From: an uncultured SAR116 cluster alpha proteobacterium
Lineage (GTDB): Bacteria; Pseudomonadota; Alphaproteobacteria; Puniceispirillales; Puniceispirillaceae
Assembly: GCA_902596655.1 (NCBI GenBank)
Contig: CACJUX010000017.1
Coordinates: 1-44,224, forward strand
Length of the DNA: 44,224 bases
Direction of reading: 5' to 3'
Each line of letters begins with the position of its first letter. Position 1 is the first letter of the stretch. Shown piece after piece: positions 1 to 8,191 of the stretch. The translations under genes were made by a program, and so were the position numbers. Under the pieces are notes generated by a model, which ran no database searches, was not told the DNA's origin, and was given only the letters and a program-made list of their open reading frames with translations.

Positions 1-1058
1 TGCAGATGGAGATGCTGGAGGCTGGCTATGCCACCAATGTGGAGTTTCACTATCTGCATCATGGGCCGAACGGCACACCCTATGATGACCGTGGCGAAAT
101 AGCCAACCGTATCATGGCAGCAGCAGAAAGCACCGGCATCGGGCTAACCCTGCTGCCGGTACATTATCAATATGGGGGTTGTGATTTCCAACCTCTAGTA
201 AGGGGCCAGTGCCGCTTCCATAATGATTTGGACGGATTTGCTGATTTATGTGACTCCATCAAGCCAGGGCTTGCCACACTGTCGGCCGATACCACCTTTG
301 GCGTTGCGTCACACAGCCTGCGCGCTGTTGCGCCAGACAGTTTTGCCGTCAGCCGTGCACTAGCCAAAGGCGGCCCATTTCATTTGCATCTCGCCGAACA
401 GCTGGCCGAAGTCGAGGAGGTAAAACAGCATCTTGGCGCGCGCCCAGTTGAATGGGTTCTGAACAATATGGAGATTGATGACAGCTGCTGTTTCATTCAC
501 TGCACGCAGATGCAAACGCATGAGGTCTTGGGATTGGCAAAAAGCGGCGCCATTGCTGGCCTCTGTCCGATTACCGAGGCTAACCTCGGCGACGGCATTT
601 TTGAGGGGGTCAAATGGCTTGACTCCGGAGGAGCGATCGCCATCGGTTCAGATTCGAATATCCGTATTTCTCTGTCTGAGGAAATTCGGACCCTCGAATA
701 TTCACAGCGCCTTCGCGATCGTTCTCGCGCCGCGCTGGCCAGCAATGACAAATCAACTGGACGCAGGATTTTTGATGAAATAGTCGATGGGGGAGCTAAT
801 GCCGCCGGCCGAAAAACTGGCAAGATTTCAGTTGGATATTGGGCTGATCTTTTGGCACTCGATAGCAATGCAATTAATTCAGCAAGTCACGAGAATGATA
901 CAATTCTGGACAGTTTTGTTTTCGCTGGTGATGATCGATTGGTAAAGGATGTATGGTCTGCAGGACGTCATCTAGTGAAAAATGGAAGACACATTAATCA
1001 TGACATACTAAAGAAGAGTTACATACAAACATTGCGCTCTATTTCAAAAAATATTTGA
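1..1058 (+). CDS. hutF: Formimidoylglutamate deiminase HutF, 5' end cut by window
   Basis: HutF hydrolyses N-formimino-L-glutamate to N-formyl-L-glutamate and ammonia in histidine degradation; it is a cytosolic amidohydrolase-superfamily TIM barrel with one metal. The frame is open from base 3, and the first residues (QMEMLEAGY) match an internal stretch of the family (about 450 aa), so roughly the first 100 residues, including the HxH motif, lie outside the window. Visible landmarks are EFHYLHHGPNG, the metal/substrate region HLHLAEQ, HCTQM, and the catalytic Asp region AIGSDSNIRIS. The C-terminus (DLLALD, FAGDDRLVKDVW, GRHLVKNGRH) is family-typical. The last 200 bases are clearly more AT-rich than the rest. 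No other hut gene is in view. Confident. Confidence 0.93.
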   Translation, partial: QMEMLEAGYATNVEFHYLHHGPNGTPYDDRGEIANRIMAAAESTGIGLTLLPVHYQYGGCDFQPLVRGQCRFHNDLDGFADLCDSIKPGLATLSADTTFGVASHSLRAVAPDSFAVSRALAKGGPFHLHLAEQLAEVEEVKQHLGARPVEWVLNNMEIDDSCCFIHCTQMQTHEVLGLAKSGAIAGLCPITEANLGDGIFEGVKWLDSGGAIAIGSDSNIRISLSEEIRTLEYSQRLRDRSRAALASNDKSTGRRIFDEIVDGGANAAGRKTGKISVGYWADLLALDSNAINSASHENDTILDSFVFAGDDRLVKDVWSAGRHLVKNGRHINHDILKKSYIQTLRSISKNI

Positions 1059-1930
1059 TTTTTGTAGCAACTGACATTTGTCTTAAAATTGACTGTGCAT
1101 TGCATGCCCAGATTGTTCGCTAATTCCTCAATTTCATCAAATCTTTTACCTTTACAGCTAATTAAAGTATCCTTTTTGATAACTTTTTTGGGCCCGTTTT
1201 GCGTTAGCCAAAATTATCAATATGCCGGACGGCTGTGTCTGTATTACAAGCGCCAAGCAGAGCTTGGAATAATGTGACAGCGCTGTCTTTGGCACAGGCC
1301 TGAAAAAGCAGTACAAGCCACGTTCACAATAAAGATGATGATTTATTTTATTTACCATACGACCTGCATGTTTCTGCCGTGATAAATTATTTTCTTGCAT
1401 CAAGGCGTTTTAATGTTTGGTAAAACATGGTAGATGTTACCTAGTTTCAGAGGTTCGATGCTTACAACAGGCAAATCTATCTCTGAAAACTTTCACGAAT
1501 TCAACATTCTAAATCGTTATCTCTGACAATCAGACCAAAACGCGTGTCCGTAACCCAAGGTCTGAGCACCGGAGCGTGAAATTACTACTGGTTGTTTTTG
1601 CGATATTGATATTAACAATTTGGGAAAACAAACAAGAAAAGTGAAATTAGTAGTAAATTTATTCAAAAAGGTTTTGTCAAAACACTTGTGCTAGTCTGCC
1701 CTGTCACGGTTCTGAAAAGATTGAAAGTCCGCTTTTTTGCAATCATTAAATACGGCATCAATCTTTTTCCAGGGATGCCATCTGCCCCAATGACGTAATA
1801 AAGATTCGCTTACAAAGAGTCTCATTCTTTTGGTAATCAAACCACGTGATTTTGCTAGCTAAACTGCAGATAGGATCTGGTGAGAAGTGAGGAAGATATT
1901 TCAACTTCAATCTGTGTTTTAGCGACCCGT
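1059..1930. other. Long intergenic region with no intact gene
   Basis: This is 870 bases between the end of hutF (plus) and the end of the crotonyl-CoA reductase gene (minus). It is AT-rich and has stops in all frames. The only coding-like signal is a short minus-strand stretch around 1250-1345, listed separately. I see no tRNA, strong hairpin terminator or repeat. Confidence 0.5.
1245..1345 (-). pseudogene. Possible N-terminal scrap of a tyrosine recombinase
   Basis: The minus-strand reading contains HLYCERGLYCFFRPVPKT followed by ALSHYSKLCLAL. This resembles the N-terminal signature of the recombinases whose remnants lie elsewhere in the window (GVFYFSRCVPSDV..RF..SLRT; YYFSHAIPSDLYHRF..YLRT). 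The similarity covers only about 30 residues, and the rest of the frame does not resemble an integrase. Chance similarity is possible. Confidence 0.25.
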
Positions 1931-3202
1931 TTATCTATTGTGTGAGCTTTTGCCTTTATGTTTTGCTCCAAAACCAAAGCTTGGGCTTTGAACAAGAACT
2001 GCCATATTCCCTGGCAAATGGGAGTTTTCATGCATCCTCTTGTGCGCTTCAGGCAACCGATGCCACTCAAACACTTCCCCCAAGCATGGATCCAGTTTTT
2101 TGTTCATCATGAGTTCATTTGCAGCAAAAGCCTGCTTTAAGTTTGCAAAGTGACTTCCTTGAATGCGTTTCTGGTGCATCCAAACATACCTAGCATCCAT
2201 GCTGAGGTAATAACCAGATGTCGCTGCACAAAATACTACCATGCCGCCCTTTTTACAGAGGTAAGTTGAGACTGGGAATGTTTCTTGTCCAGGGTGTTCA
2301 AATACGAGGTCAACGTTTACTTTTTTGCCGATAATATTCCATATTTCACGGCCAAATTTTTGGCATTCCATCATCCACTTTTTGTAGTCCTTAGAATTAA
2401 CCTCAGGCATGTCACCCCAGCAGTCAAAGTCTTTCCTGTTTATCACTCCCCCGACACCAAGGCTCTCTATATAATCTTGCTTCCTCTTATCCGAAATTAC
2501 CCCCACGCTATTTGCTCCTACTAGGTTGATTAATTGCAATGCAAACCCTCCCAACCCCCCTGAGGCACCCCAAACGAGAACGTTCTGATTTGGTTTTAAA
2601 TCGTGAGGAGGATGGCCGAACAACATTCGGTAGCTGGTAGCAAGTGTTAATGTGTAGCAGGCGCTTTGTTCCCAACTCAAATGGTTTGGCTTCCGGAGCA
2701 GTTGTTTAGCCTGGACCTTGGTAAATTGAGCAAAAGATCCATCAGGAGTTTCGTATCCCCAAATCCTTTGACTGTTAGAGAACATTGGGTCACCGCCATT
2801 GCATTCAACATCATCACCATCATCTTGATTGCAATGCACAACAACTTCATCACCTAGGTCCCAGTTTTGAACACTTTCACCCTTAGCCCATATGATGCCA
2901 GACGCGTCAGAGCCTGCGATGTGCTTATCAGATTTGTGTATATCAAAAGGACTGATTGGAATTCCTAAACCAGCCCAAACTCCATTATAGTTAACTCCGG
3001 CAGCCATGACGAGTAGTAATACTTCATCAGCTTGTATGCTAGGGATTGGTACTATTTCTTTTTTAAAAGCTTCTTCGGGTATCCCATGCCTCTCACGCCT
3101 GATTACCCAAGCATGCATTGATTTGGGCACATGAAACTTAGGTGGAAACTCACCAATTTCATATATTTCTTTCTCACAAGAGATTTCTGATGGCTTCTTC
3201 AT
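1931..3202 (-). CDS. ccr: Crotonyl-CoA carboxylase/reductase
   Basis: This enzyme is an NADPH-dependent, zinc-independent MDR-fold protein that reductively carboxylates crotonyl-CoA (or another 2-enoyl-CoA) to ethylmalonyl-CoA. It serves either the ethylmalonyl-CoA pathway or supply of extender units to secondary metabolism. At 423 aa it is full length. Family features are AGVNYNGVWAGLGIP near residues 69-83, HIAGSDASG, DDGDDVECNGGDPMFS, the nucleotide-binding loop WGASGGLGGFALQL, and VFEHPGQETFPVS. The ATG at 3202 has AGGT a few bases upstream. It is divergent from the SDR gene at 3402 with about 200 bases between them. No other ethylmalonyl-CoA pathway gene is present, and the surrounding genes look biosynthetic, so an extender-unit role is plausible but inferred. 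Substrate length is not readable here. Confidence 0.9.
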   Translation of the reverse strand: MKKPSEISCEKEIYEIGEFPPKFHVPKSMHAWVIRRERHGIPEEAFKKEIVPIPSIQADEVLLLVMAAGVNYNGVWAGLGIPISPFDIHKSDKHIAGSDASGIIWAKGESVQNWDLGDEVVVHCNQDDGDDVECNGGDPMFSNSQRIWGYETPDGSFAQFTKVQAKQLLRKPNHLSWEQSACYTLTLATSYRMLFGHPPHDLKPNQNVLVWGASGGLGGFALQLINLVGANSVGVISDKRKQDYIESLGVGGVINRKDFDCWGDMPEVNSKDYKKWMMECQKFGREIWNIIGKKVNVDLVFEHPGQETFPVSTYLCKKGGMVVFCAATSGYYLSMDARYVWMHQKRIQGSHFANLKQAFAANELMMNKKLDPCLGEVFEWHRLPEAHKRMHENSHLPGNMAVLVQSPSFGFGAKHKGKSSHNR

Positions 3203-3401
3203 AATTACCTAAAACGTTAGTATATCTTAAAAGAGTAGCTTCTTCCGATCGGCACCCAAAGAGAAATCCAAGAGAAAAATCATAGAGCGACTTTTGTCAA
3301 ATAATAAGACTTGAGCCTCAGAATAAAATAAGATTGTGGTAACTTGAATAGGATATCGAAGTGGGTAGTGTTTTTGATCATTCTAAAAATTTGAGGTGCC
3401 A

Positions 3402-4169
3402 ATGAATTACAAATTAAATGATGTTGCTTTGATTGTGGGTGGAACCTCTGGACTTGGCAAACAAACAGCAAAAATATTACTTGATTTAGGCTTAAATGTA
3501 GTCATCACAGGACGCTGCAAGCAAAAAGGTAAGAATGCATCTGAAGAGCTTGGAGCGACTTTCTGCCAAATGGATGTTGGTAATTATCAAAGTGTTAAAA
3601 ATTGTTTTGAAACGGCGGGGAACAATCATTTAACCCTCCGAATAATGGTGAACTGTGCAGGTTTCTCGCCAGCCAAAAGAATTATTTCTAAGGGCCAGGC
3701 TCATGACGCTAAACTTTTTACTGAGGTGATCAACACGAATCTTTTGGGCGCTCTCTATTGCGCTTCACTTGCAGCAGCGTTGATTGCCAAGAATGACCCC
3801 ATCGGACCAGATCAGGAGAGAGGTATAATTATTAATACATCTTCCACAGCAGCGTTTGATGGCCAAGTAGGACAGGTTGCCTACGCTGCCTCAAAAGGAG
3901 GCATAAATGCAATGACATTACCTATGGCAAGGGACCTAGCTAGCCATGGGATTAGGGTTTGCACTATTGCTCCAGGACTTTTTGATACACCACTTGTTTC
4001 CGCATTAGATAGAAAAATTAAAAAATCAGTTCAGGATCAAATACCTTTTCCCAGACGTTTTGGCACACCAGATGAATTTGCCCGTACTGTGAAGCATATT
4101 GTCGAAAATACGATGCTTAATGGTGAAATCATAAGGCTAGATGGAGGCCTACGAATGTCAGCCAATTAG
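3402..4169 (+). CDS. SDR-family oxidoreductase, 3-hydroxyacyl-CoA dehydrogenase type II-like
   Basis: A classical short-chain dehydrogenase/reductase of 255 aa that probably acts on a 3-hydroxyacyl- or 3-oxoacyl-CoA, as the HSD17B10/type II HADH branch does. It has the glycine motif GGTSGLGK, NCAG (residues 84-87), catalytic Ser148 in INTSST, and Tyr161/Lys165 in YAASK, followed by the IAPGLFDTP loop. An in-frame GTG lies at 3396, but the ATG at 3402 sits five bases after a GAGG ribosome-binding site, so I prefer it. It is divergent from ccr and convergent with the gene ending at 4191. A ketoreductase and a crotonyl-CoA reductase side by side suggest acyl-CoA processing. The substrate is unknown. 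Confidence 0.87.
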   Translation: MNYKLNDVALIVGGTSGLGKQTAKILLDLGLNVVITGRCKQKGKNASEELGATFCQMDVGNYQSVKNCFETAGNNHLTLRIMVNCAGFSPAKRIISKGQAHDAKLFTEVINTNLLGALYCASLAAALIAKNDPIGPDQERGIIINTSSTAAFDGQVGQVAYAASKGGINAMTLPMARDLASHGIRVCTIAPGLFDTPLVSALDRKIKKSVQDQIPFPRRFGTPDEFARTVKHIVENTMLNGEIIRLDGGLRMSAN

Positions 4170-4190
4170 TATTGCTGACTTCGATGCACC

Positions 4191-5108
4191 TTACATTGGC
4201 TCAAAGAAATACAAGGCGTTTCCCGAAAAACCACTGCCAACGCTGGCAAAACGCACCTCTGCAATCACATGATTTTTTTTGGACTCTGATAGCCGTAACT
4301 TGGAAACGTCCATATTTACTCCGCAAAAATGCAATGGCCGCGCAAAAAAATCCCAAGAAATAACACTCCGGATCAAAACAACACCACTCTCCTTCCTAGC
4401 GGCTGTTGAGATTGCATAAAGCTGCACGATAAAAAGTTGTGATATCGCTGAGAGCAACGCACTGGGTGAAACTTCAAATTCAAGTGGGCAATTTTTTTTG
4501 GGATACATTTCAACTTTTGCTGACAATTTTTCACCATCTATCTCAGCATCTTTTATAACCAACTTATCAGCTTGATAGGCAGATGCCACCATTAAATCAT
4601 TCATTGTGCTGCTATCCAGCCTACAAAGTTTTAATGAACCAAAATAACTCGATGCTTCAACGTCAAAATAGATCAAAATAGTTTCTGATGAGAGAGTCTC
4701 GACTTTTATTCTGAAATATGGCTCCTTTGAGCGCACGGTAGATTTACAATTGATTTGATGCTCAATTAAGCTACACCCCCTCGTAATTTCAGCAAGCTCT
4801 GTATTGACCACTGACAGAATGATTTCTGTGGTGGTAATTGCTGAGAGATGAAAACCACCATTTGAGTATGGATGATGCTTTTGCTGAGTAATTTTAGCCC
4901 TGTAATCTAAAGCGCTATCTTTACGAACCAGGTCAAATACCTGAAATAAATCTTTGGTTCGGGGATTTAGGGTATCGGTAATGAATGTAGACGAATATTT
5001 ATTGATATCCTCATCAGTAATTTTGTTCCTCATTTTGAGATTAAACAGCTCTGAAAGGTTAGTTGTTTCCAAGATATTTGTCACCACGCCTAACGAAATT
5101 AACCGCAT
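4191..5108 (-). CDS. Unknown protein, possibly AvrD/AfsA-like double hot-dog enzyme
   Basis: A 305-aa soluble protein without signal peptide or membrane segment. I do not recognise it firmly. It looks like two repeats of one helix plus a curled sheet. The first half has HLSAITTTEIILSVVNTELAEI and then alternating strands; the second has LLSAISQLFIVQLYAIS and LIRSVISWDF. This layout, and HLS followed by a long helix, resembles the AvrD (syringolide) and AfsA (A-factor) families, which condense beta-ketoacyl groups with small polyols. That link is from memory of the families and is tentative. It is the last gene of the six-gene operon; its ATG at 5108 overlaps the preceding gene by 10 bases, so translation is probably coupled. 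Confidence 0.6.
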   Translation of the reverse strand: MRLISLGVVTNILETTNLSELFNLKMRNKITDEDINKYSSTFITDTLNPRTKDLFQVFDLVRKDSALDYRAKITQQKHHPYSNGGFHLSAITTTEIILSVVNTELAEITRGCSLIEHQINCKSTVRSKEPYFRIKVETLSSETILIYFDVEASSYFGSLKLCRLDSSTMNDLMVASAYQADKLVIKDAEIDGEKLSAKVEMYPKKNCPLEFEVSPSALLSAISQLFIVQLYAISTAARKESGVVLIRSVISWDFFARPLHFCGVNMDVSKLRLSESKKNHVIAEVRFASVGSGFSGNALYFFEPM

Positions 5109-5848
5109 TTGTAGCGGACTAAAAAACTTGCTCTATTAGTTGGCGTTAGGTTGAGATTAGATGCATGAAAAACACTGCAATGCATTGCAAACAACGTCCC
5201 TGCTTTACCAACGAAACTCTCAATTCCATGACGCCTATAATTTTCTTCAATTACATCGTTGGGTAAACTGTAAGGTAAATTGAGGGTTCTCGTCAGAGGA
5301 TATTGGCTTTTGTCTTCATCAGTCATTTTGTCCCTATGAGGAACATTAATTATTCCATTTTCGTGTGAACGAGGAATAATCATCATTGCTCCATTTTCAT
5401 GTGTTACCTCGTCGATAGCAACTATGAGCGCTACAGAGTTTTTGTTCTCTTCTCCCAGATAGATAGAGTCTTGATGCCAATCAAACTGCTCTCCAGTAAA
5501 CGCGCTTTTAAAATTCAGTTTGGTGTTCAATACAGTCGGTTTGAGACCTGTTAAATGCTGAACTAATGAAGTCAGATCGCGACCAAATGCCAGCTGTTGA
5601 AAAAATTTACTTTTTTTGTGAACGTTTCGGACAAGCCTCAGTGTAGAGGTGCTGTCTTCATAAAGAAAATCCTCGCCGCTTAACGTTTTCTTTTTGTTGA
5701 ACTCAGACAAGTAACTCTCTGACTTCCCTTTCATTACAGACACCTGATTGGAGGTGAAATATTGATGCTTAATCAAAAAACCGTTTCTCTTGAAAAACTG
5801 AATGTCAGAAACATCAAAATTTTTTAATTCAGAATGATCGCGCGGCAT
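5099..5848 (-). CDS. Phytanoyl-CoA dioxygenase (PhyH) family oxygenase
   Basis: A 249-aa non-heme Fe(II)/2-oxoglutarate-dependent oxygenase, expected to hydroxylate or otherwise oxidise a pathway intermediate. The iron-binding facial triad is visible: His125 and Asp127 in FDWHQD, and His228 in SVFHASNLN. Arg239 in the following NRASF is the likely 2-oxoglutarate anchor. The segments LIVAIDEVTHENGAMMIIPRSH and GKAGTLFAMHCS are typical of PhyH-type hydroxylases in natural-product clusters. It overlaps the upstream PLP gene by 20 bases and the downstream gene by 10, so it belongs to the tight operon. The substrate cannot be read from the sequence. Confidence 0.88.
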   Translation of the reverse strand: MPRDHSELKNFDVSDIQFFKRNGFLIKHQYFTSNQVSVMKGKSESYLSEFNKKKTLSGEDFLYEDSTSTLRLVRNVHKKSKFFQQLAFGRDLTSLVQHLTGLKPTVLNTKLNFKSAFTGEQFDWHQDSIYLGEENKNSVALIVAIDEVTHENGAMMIIPRSHENGIINVPHRDKMTDEDKSQYPLTRTLNLPYSLPNDVIEENYRRHGIESFVGKAGTLFAMHCSVFHASNLNLTPTNRASFLVRYKCG

Positions 5849-7040
5849 CTAATATGTATTCCACCTCCTTTGAGCTCGTTGGCCAACTTGGAGCAAAGCG
5901 CAAATAGCCATCTGGTGTTGAGATTGCTATTTTTTTCTTTGCAAATTTTTCTGCCAAATCTTTTGTACTGAGGCCATTAGGAGGTAACATCGATAGTATT
6001 GAAGATCTGGAGCCTTTGTCTTTTTGCCTTGCGCTTTTGTATCCAAGTGACAAAAGTTCTTCTTCCAATTTGTCATGGAGCAACTGAGCGTGAGCCCGCA
6101 CCTCCGCCATACCTATATGTAAAAGCGTCGAAACACCGGCTTCTAAAGCTGCAAAACCAATGCTATTAGACATGCCCATTTCTAGAAAACTTGGCTTTTT
6201 TCTGACCTCATTTTCGTAAGAAAGCTTCTCTGGCTCACCAAATAGAAATTCTAGACCCCCTTCGTAACTCATCCACCCTGTCCGCCGAAAAACCAAATGG
6301 TCCATAGCTCTTTCACTGATATAAATAAAAGCGGCTCCTTCAATTCCCATGAGCCATTTATGTGTTGGTGCCATCAAAAAATCCACACCCTCTTCATAGA
6401 CATCGACATTTATGGCACCGCATGATTGCGCTCCATCAACAAGTAATTGAGCCCCATATTTTTTACATAACATTGAAATTTCACGAACCGGCATCAGTAA
6501 ACCAGTGTGGTATTGGGTCGAGCTTAGCGCGACCAGGCGGATCCCTCTCTTCAATTCCTCCTCAATCCTTTGTAAACCATATCCAGTAAAATCACAGAAA
6601 CCGTCTAATTTGTGCATGACCACATCTAAGTTAAACAATTTTGCTGCATTTTTTACAGGGTAGATCACTGATGGGAAATCACCATCAAAAACTAAAACGC
6701 GATCACCCCTTTTCCAATCCAGCATCAGCGTAATATCGCTAATCAAGCTGCTGGTGCTATCTCCAAAACCGATATTACTGGAGTTGCAATTGATCAGCTT
6801 TGCCAACTTCTCTCTGAGCCTATCACGTTGATAAACCCAATTGATGTAGGCTGCAGAACCGTTACACGAATAGTCCTCAAACCAATTTTCCATTACTTTG
6901 CGAGTAAGTGAGGATGGTGGCGTGAACGCAGCAAAGTTTAAGTAAGCTTCAGCGGCAATATTTTCAAAAATTCCGCGGCATCCTATTCTTATCAAATCGG
7001 GGTTTGAATTTATATATTCATCAGGGTTTGTCGCGATCAT
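5829..7040 (-). CDS. Class V PLP-dependent enzyme (cysteine desulfurase / EgtE / epimerase-like)
   Basis: A fold-type I PLP enzyme of 403 aa in the class V aminotransferase family, which includes cysteine desulfurases, kynureninase, isopenicillin N epimerase and the ergothioneine C-S lyase EgtE. The PLP Lys is Lys228 in APTHKWLMG and the pyridine-binding Asp is Asp202 in LLVDGAQSCG. FGDSTSSLI supplies the phosphate-binding region and SSTQYHTG the usual ring-stacking segment. I see no conserved sulfur-accepting Cys loop near the C-terminus, which argues against a housekeeping IscS/SufS. It overlaps both neighbours by 20 bases. A lyase, epimerase or aminotransferase acting on an amino-acid-derived intermediate fits best. 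Confidence 0.85.
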   Translation of the reverse strand: MIATNPDEYINSNPDLIRIGCRGIFENIAAEAYLNFAAFTPPSSLTRKVMENWFEDYSCNGSAAYINWVYQRDRLREKLAKLINCNSSNIGFGDSTSSLISDITLMLDWKRGDRVLVFDGDFPSVIYPVKNAAKLFNLDVVMHKLDGFCDFTGYGLQRIEEELKRGIRLVALSSTQYHTGLLMPVREISMLCKKYGAQLLVDGAQSCGAINVDVYEEGVDFLMAPTHKWLMGIEGAAFIYISERAMDHLVFRRTGWMSYEGGLEFLFGEPEKLSYENEVRKKPSFLEMGMSNSIGFAALEAGVSTLLHIGMAEVRAHAQLLHDKLEEELLSLGYKSARQKDKGSRSSILSMLPPNGLSTKDLAEKFAKKKIAISTPDGYLRFAPSWPTSSKEVEYILDAARSF

Positions 7041-8085
7041 TTAACCCCTCAATCATTCTCTCAACAATAGGTTTGTACTGTGCTGAATTTACCAAAAGAT
7101 GCTGACTCGCTACGTGCATGTCTCTGAAAGCTGTATTCAAGCTATTATCATTTGATGTTGCCACCATGCCACCGTAGTCAAAAATAAATCGCACAATGTC
7201 TCGTGCAACTTCTGTGGTATGTATTGCCGCAATTCGCACGTCGTCTTTGTGCTCTTGACGCAAAGAGCCCGACACGACCGCTTCGTCAACATCTGTAATA
7301 GCTTTTTCCGCAAATGCGATTACTGATTTAAGCTTCGCTTGTTCACGACCGTAACCAATTAAAAAGTCATCTCTGTCAATCAATTTTCCTGAACGACGAT
7401 CATTACAAATTAGAGTGGTAATGTCTTGCAATACACATTCCGCGATGCCGAGTGCAAATCCAATATGGCCAGCAAGCATAACTGTAGCTATACCACTGCA
7501 AAAAATAGCACACTTTCGTTTAGGTGACACTGAGTCGTGCGCGAATGTAAATTCTGGAGTCACACATACAGGATCAACTTGATAATCCAAACTATAAGTT
7601 TCCGATAATCCAAAAGTGTTCCAGCCACCTTGGACTCTCGCTTTTCTTTTTGGAATTATAGCAACCCTGTGTTCACCGTTTGAGGGATGAATAAATCCAC
7701 ACAAGACCCAACTTGCATCCTTTAATCCCGAACCAAATTTAAATTTACCGGACAGTTGAAGGTTTTCACCTTGCACAATTACCTTCGCTCTTGGTGAAGT
7801 TTGACCGGCAACAATCACAGCTTTCGATTGCTGGCCTTTAATTTCAAAAATTTTATTGACCGCATCATTTGAGGCAAATGCGGCAACTGCGCCATTCAAC
7901 GTCGCCCCTATCATTAGACGCCAGCCAATCGACCCATTTACGCGGCTCGCAGAACGAATAGCCGTACAATAGTCAATAAGGTTACTTTCTAATCCTCCCA
8001 AGGACATTGGAAGCAGTAACCTTTGTATGGCGTTTTGCTCCGCTTCCGACACTTCATTGGAAAAATTTAGATTCCTGTTTATCAA
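7021..8085 (-). CDS. Acyl-CoA dehydrogenase-fold flavoprotein (group D monooxygenase-like)
   Basis: A 354-aa protein of the acyl-CoA dehydrogenase superfamily, closer to the two-component flavin monooxygenases (HsaA, HpaB-type class D) than to true dehydrogenases. Evidence is LSGKFKFGSGLKDASWVLCGF around residues 112-132, matching the W/F-x-F-x-SG motif, and the C-terminal AFRDMHVASQHLLVN. The catalytic Glu of beta-oxidation dehydrogenases is not evident. The N-terminus is about 30 residues shorter than usual. A TGA lies seven codons upstream and the only available start is TTG at 8085 without a clear ribosome-binding site, so the 5' end may be damaged or mis-set. No flavin reductase partner is nearby. 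It probably hydroxylates a ring, amine or thioester substrate. Confidence 0.8.
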   Translation of the reverse strand: MINRNLNFSNEVSEAEQNAIQRLLLPMSLGGLESNLIDYCTAIRSASRVNGSIGWRLMIGATLNGAVAAFASNDAVNKIFEIKGQQSKAVIVAGQTSPRAKVIVQGENLQLSGKFKFGSGLKDASWVLCGFIHPSNGEHRVAIIPKRKARVQGGWNTFGLSETYSLDYQVDPVCVTPEFTFAHDSVSPKRKCAIFCSGIATVMLAGHIGFALGIAECVLQDITTLICNDRRSGKLIDRDDFLIGYGREQAKLKSVIAFAEKAITDVDEAVVSGSLRQEHKDDVRIAAIHTTEVARDIVRFIFDYGGMVATSNDNSLNTAFRDMHVASQHLLVNSAQYKPIVERMIEGLNDRDKP

Positions 8086-8191
8086 TTTAAATAGCCAATC
8101 CGATCATTTCAAAACTATGTAAATTTTTCACCTTTCCACTCTATCCCTAGAGTTAGCCTTGCTCAGCAAAGATGAAAATCCAATTTCCGTC

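Noticed and set aside
6362-6589. Plus-strand open frames inside the operon genes
   Set aside because: They are antisense shadows of the PLP and neighbouring genes, with no ribosome-binding site and no protein-family features.
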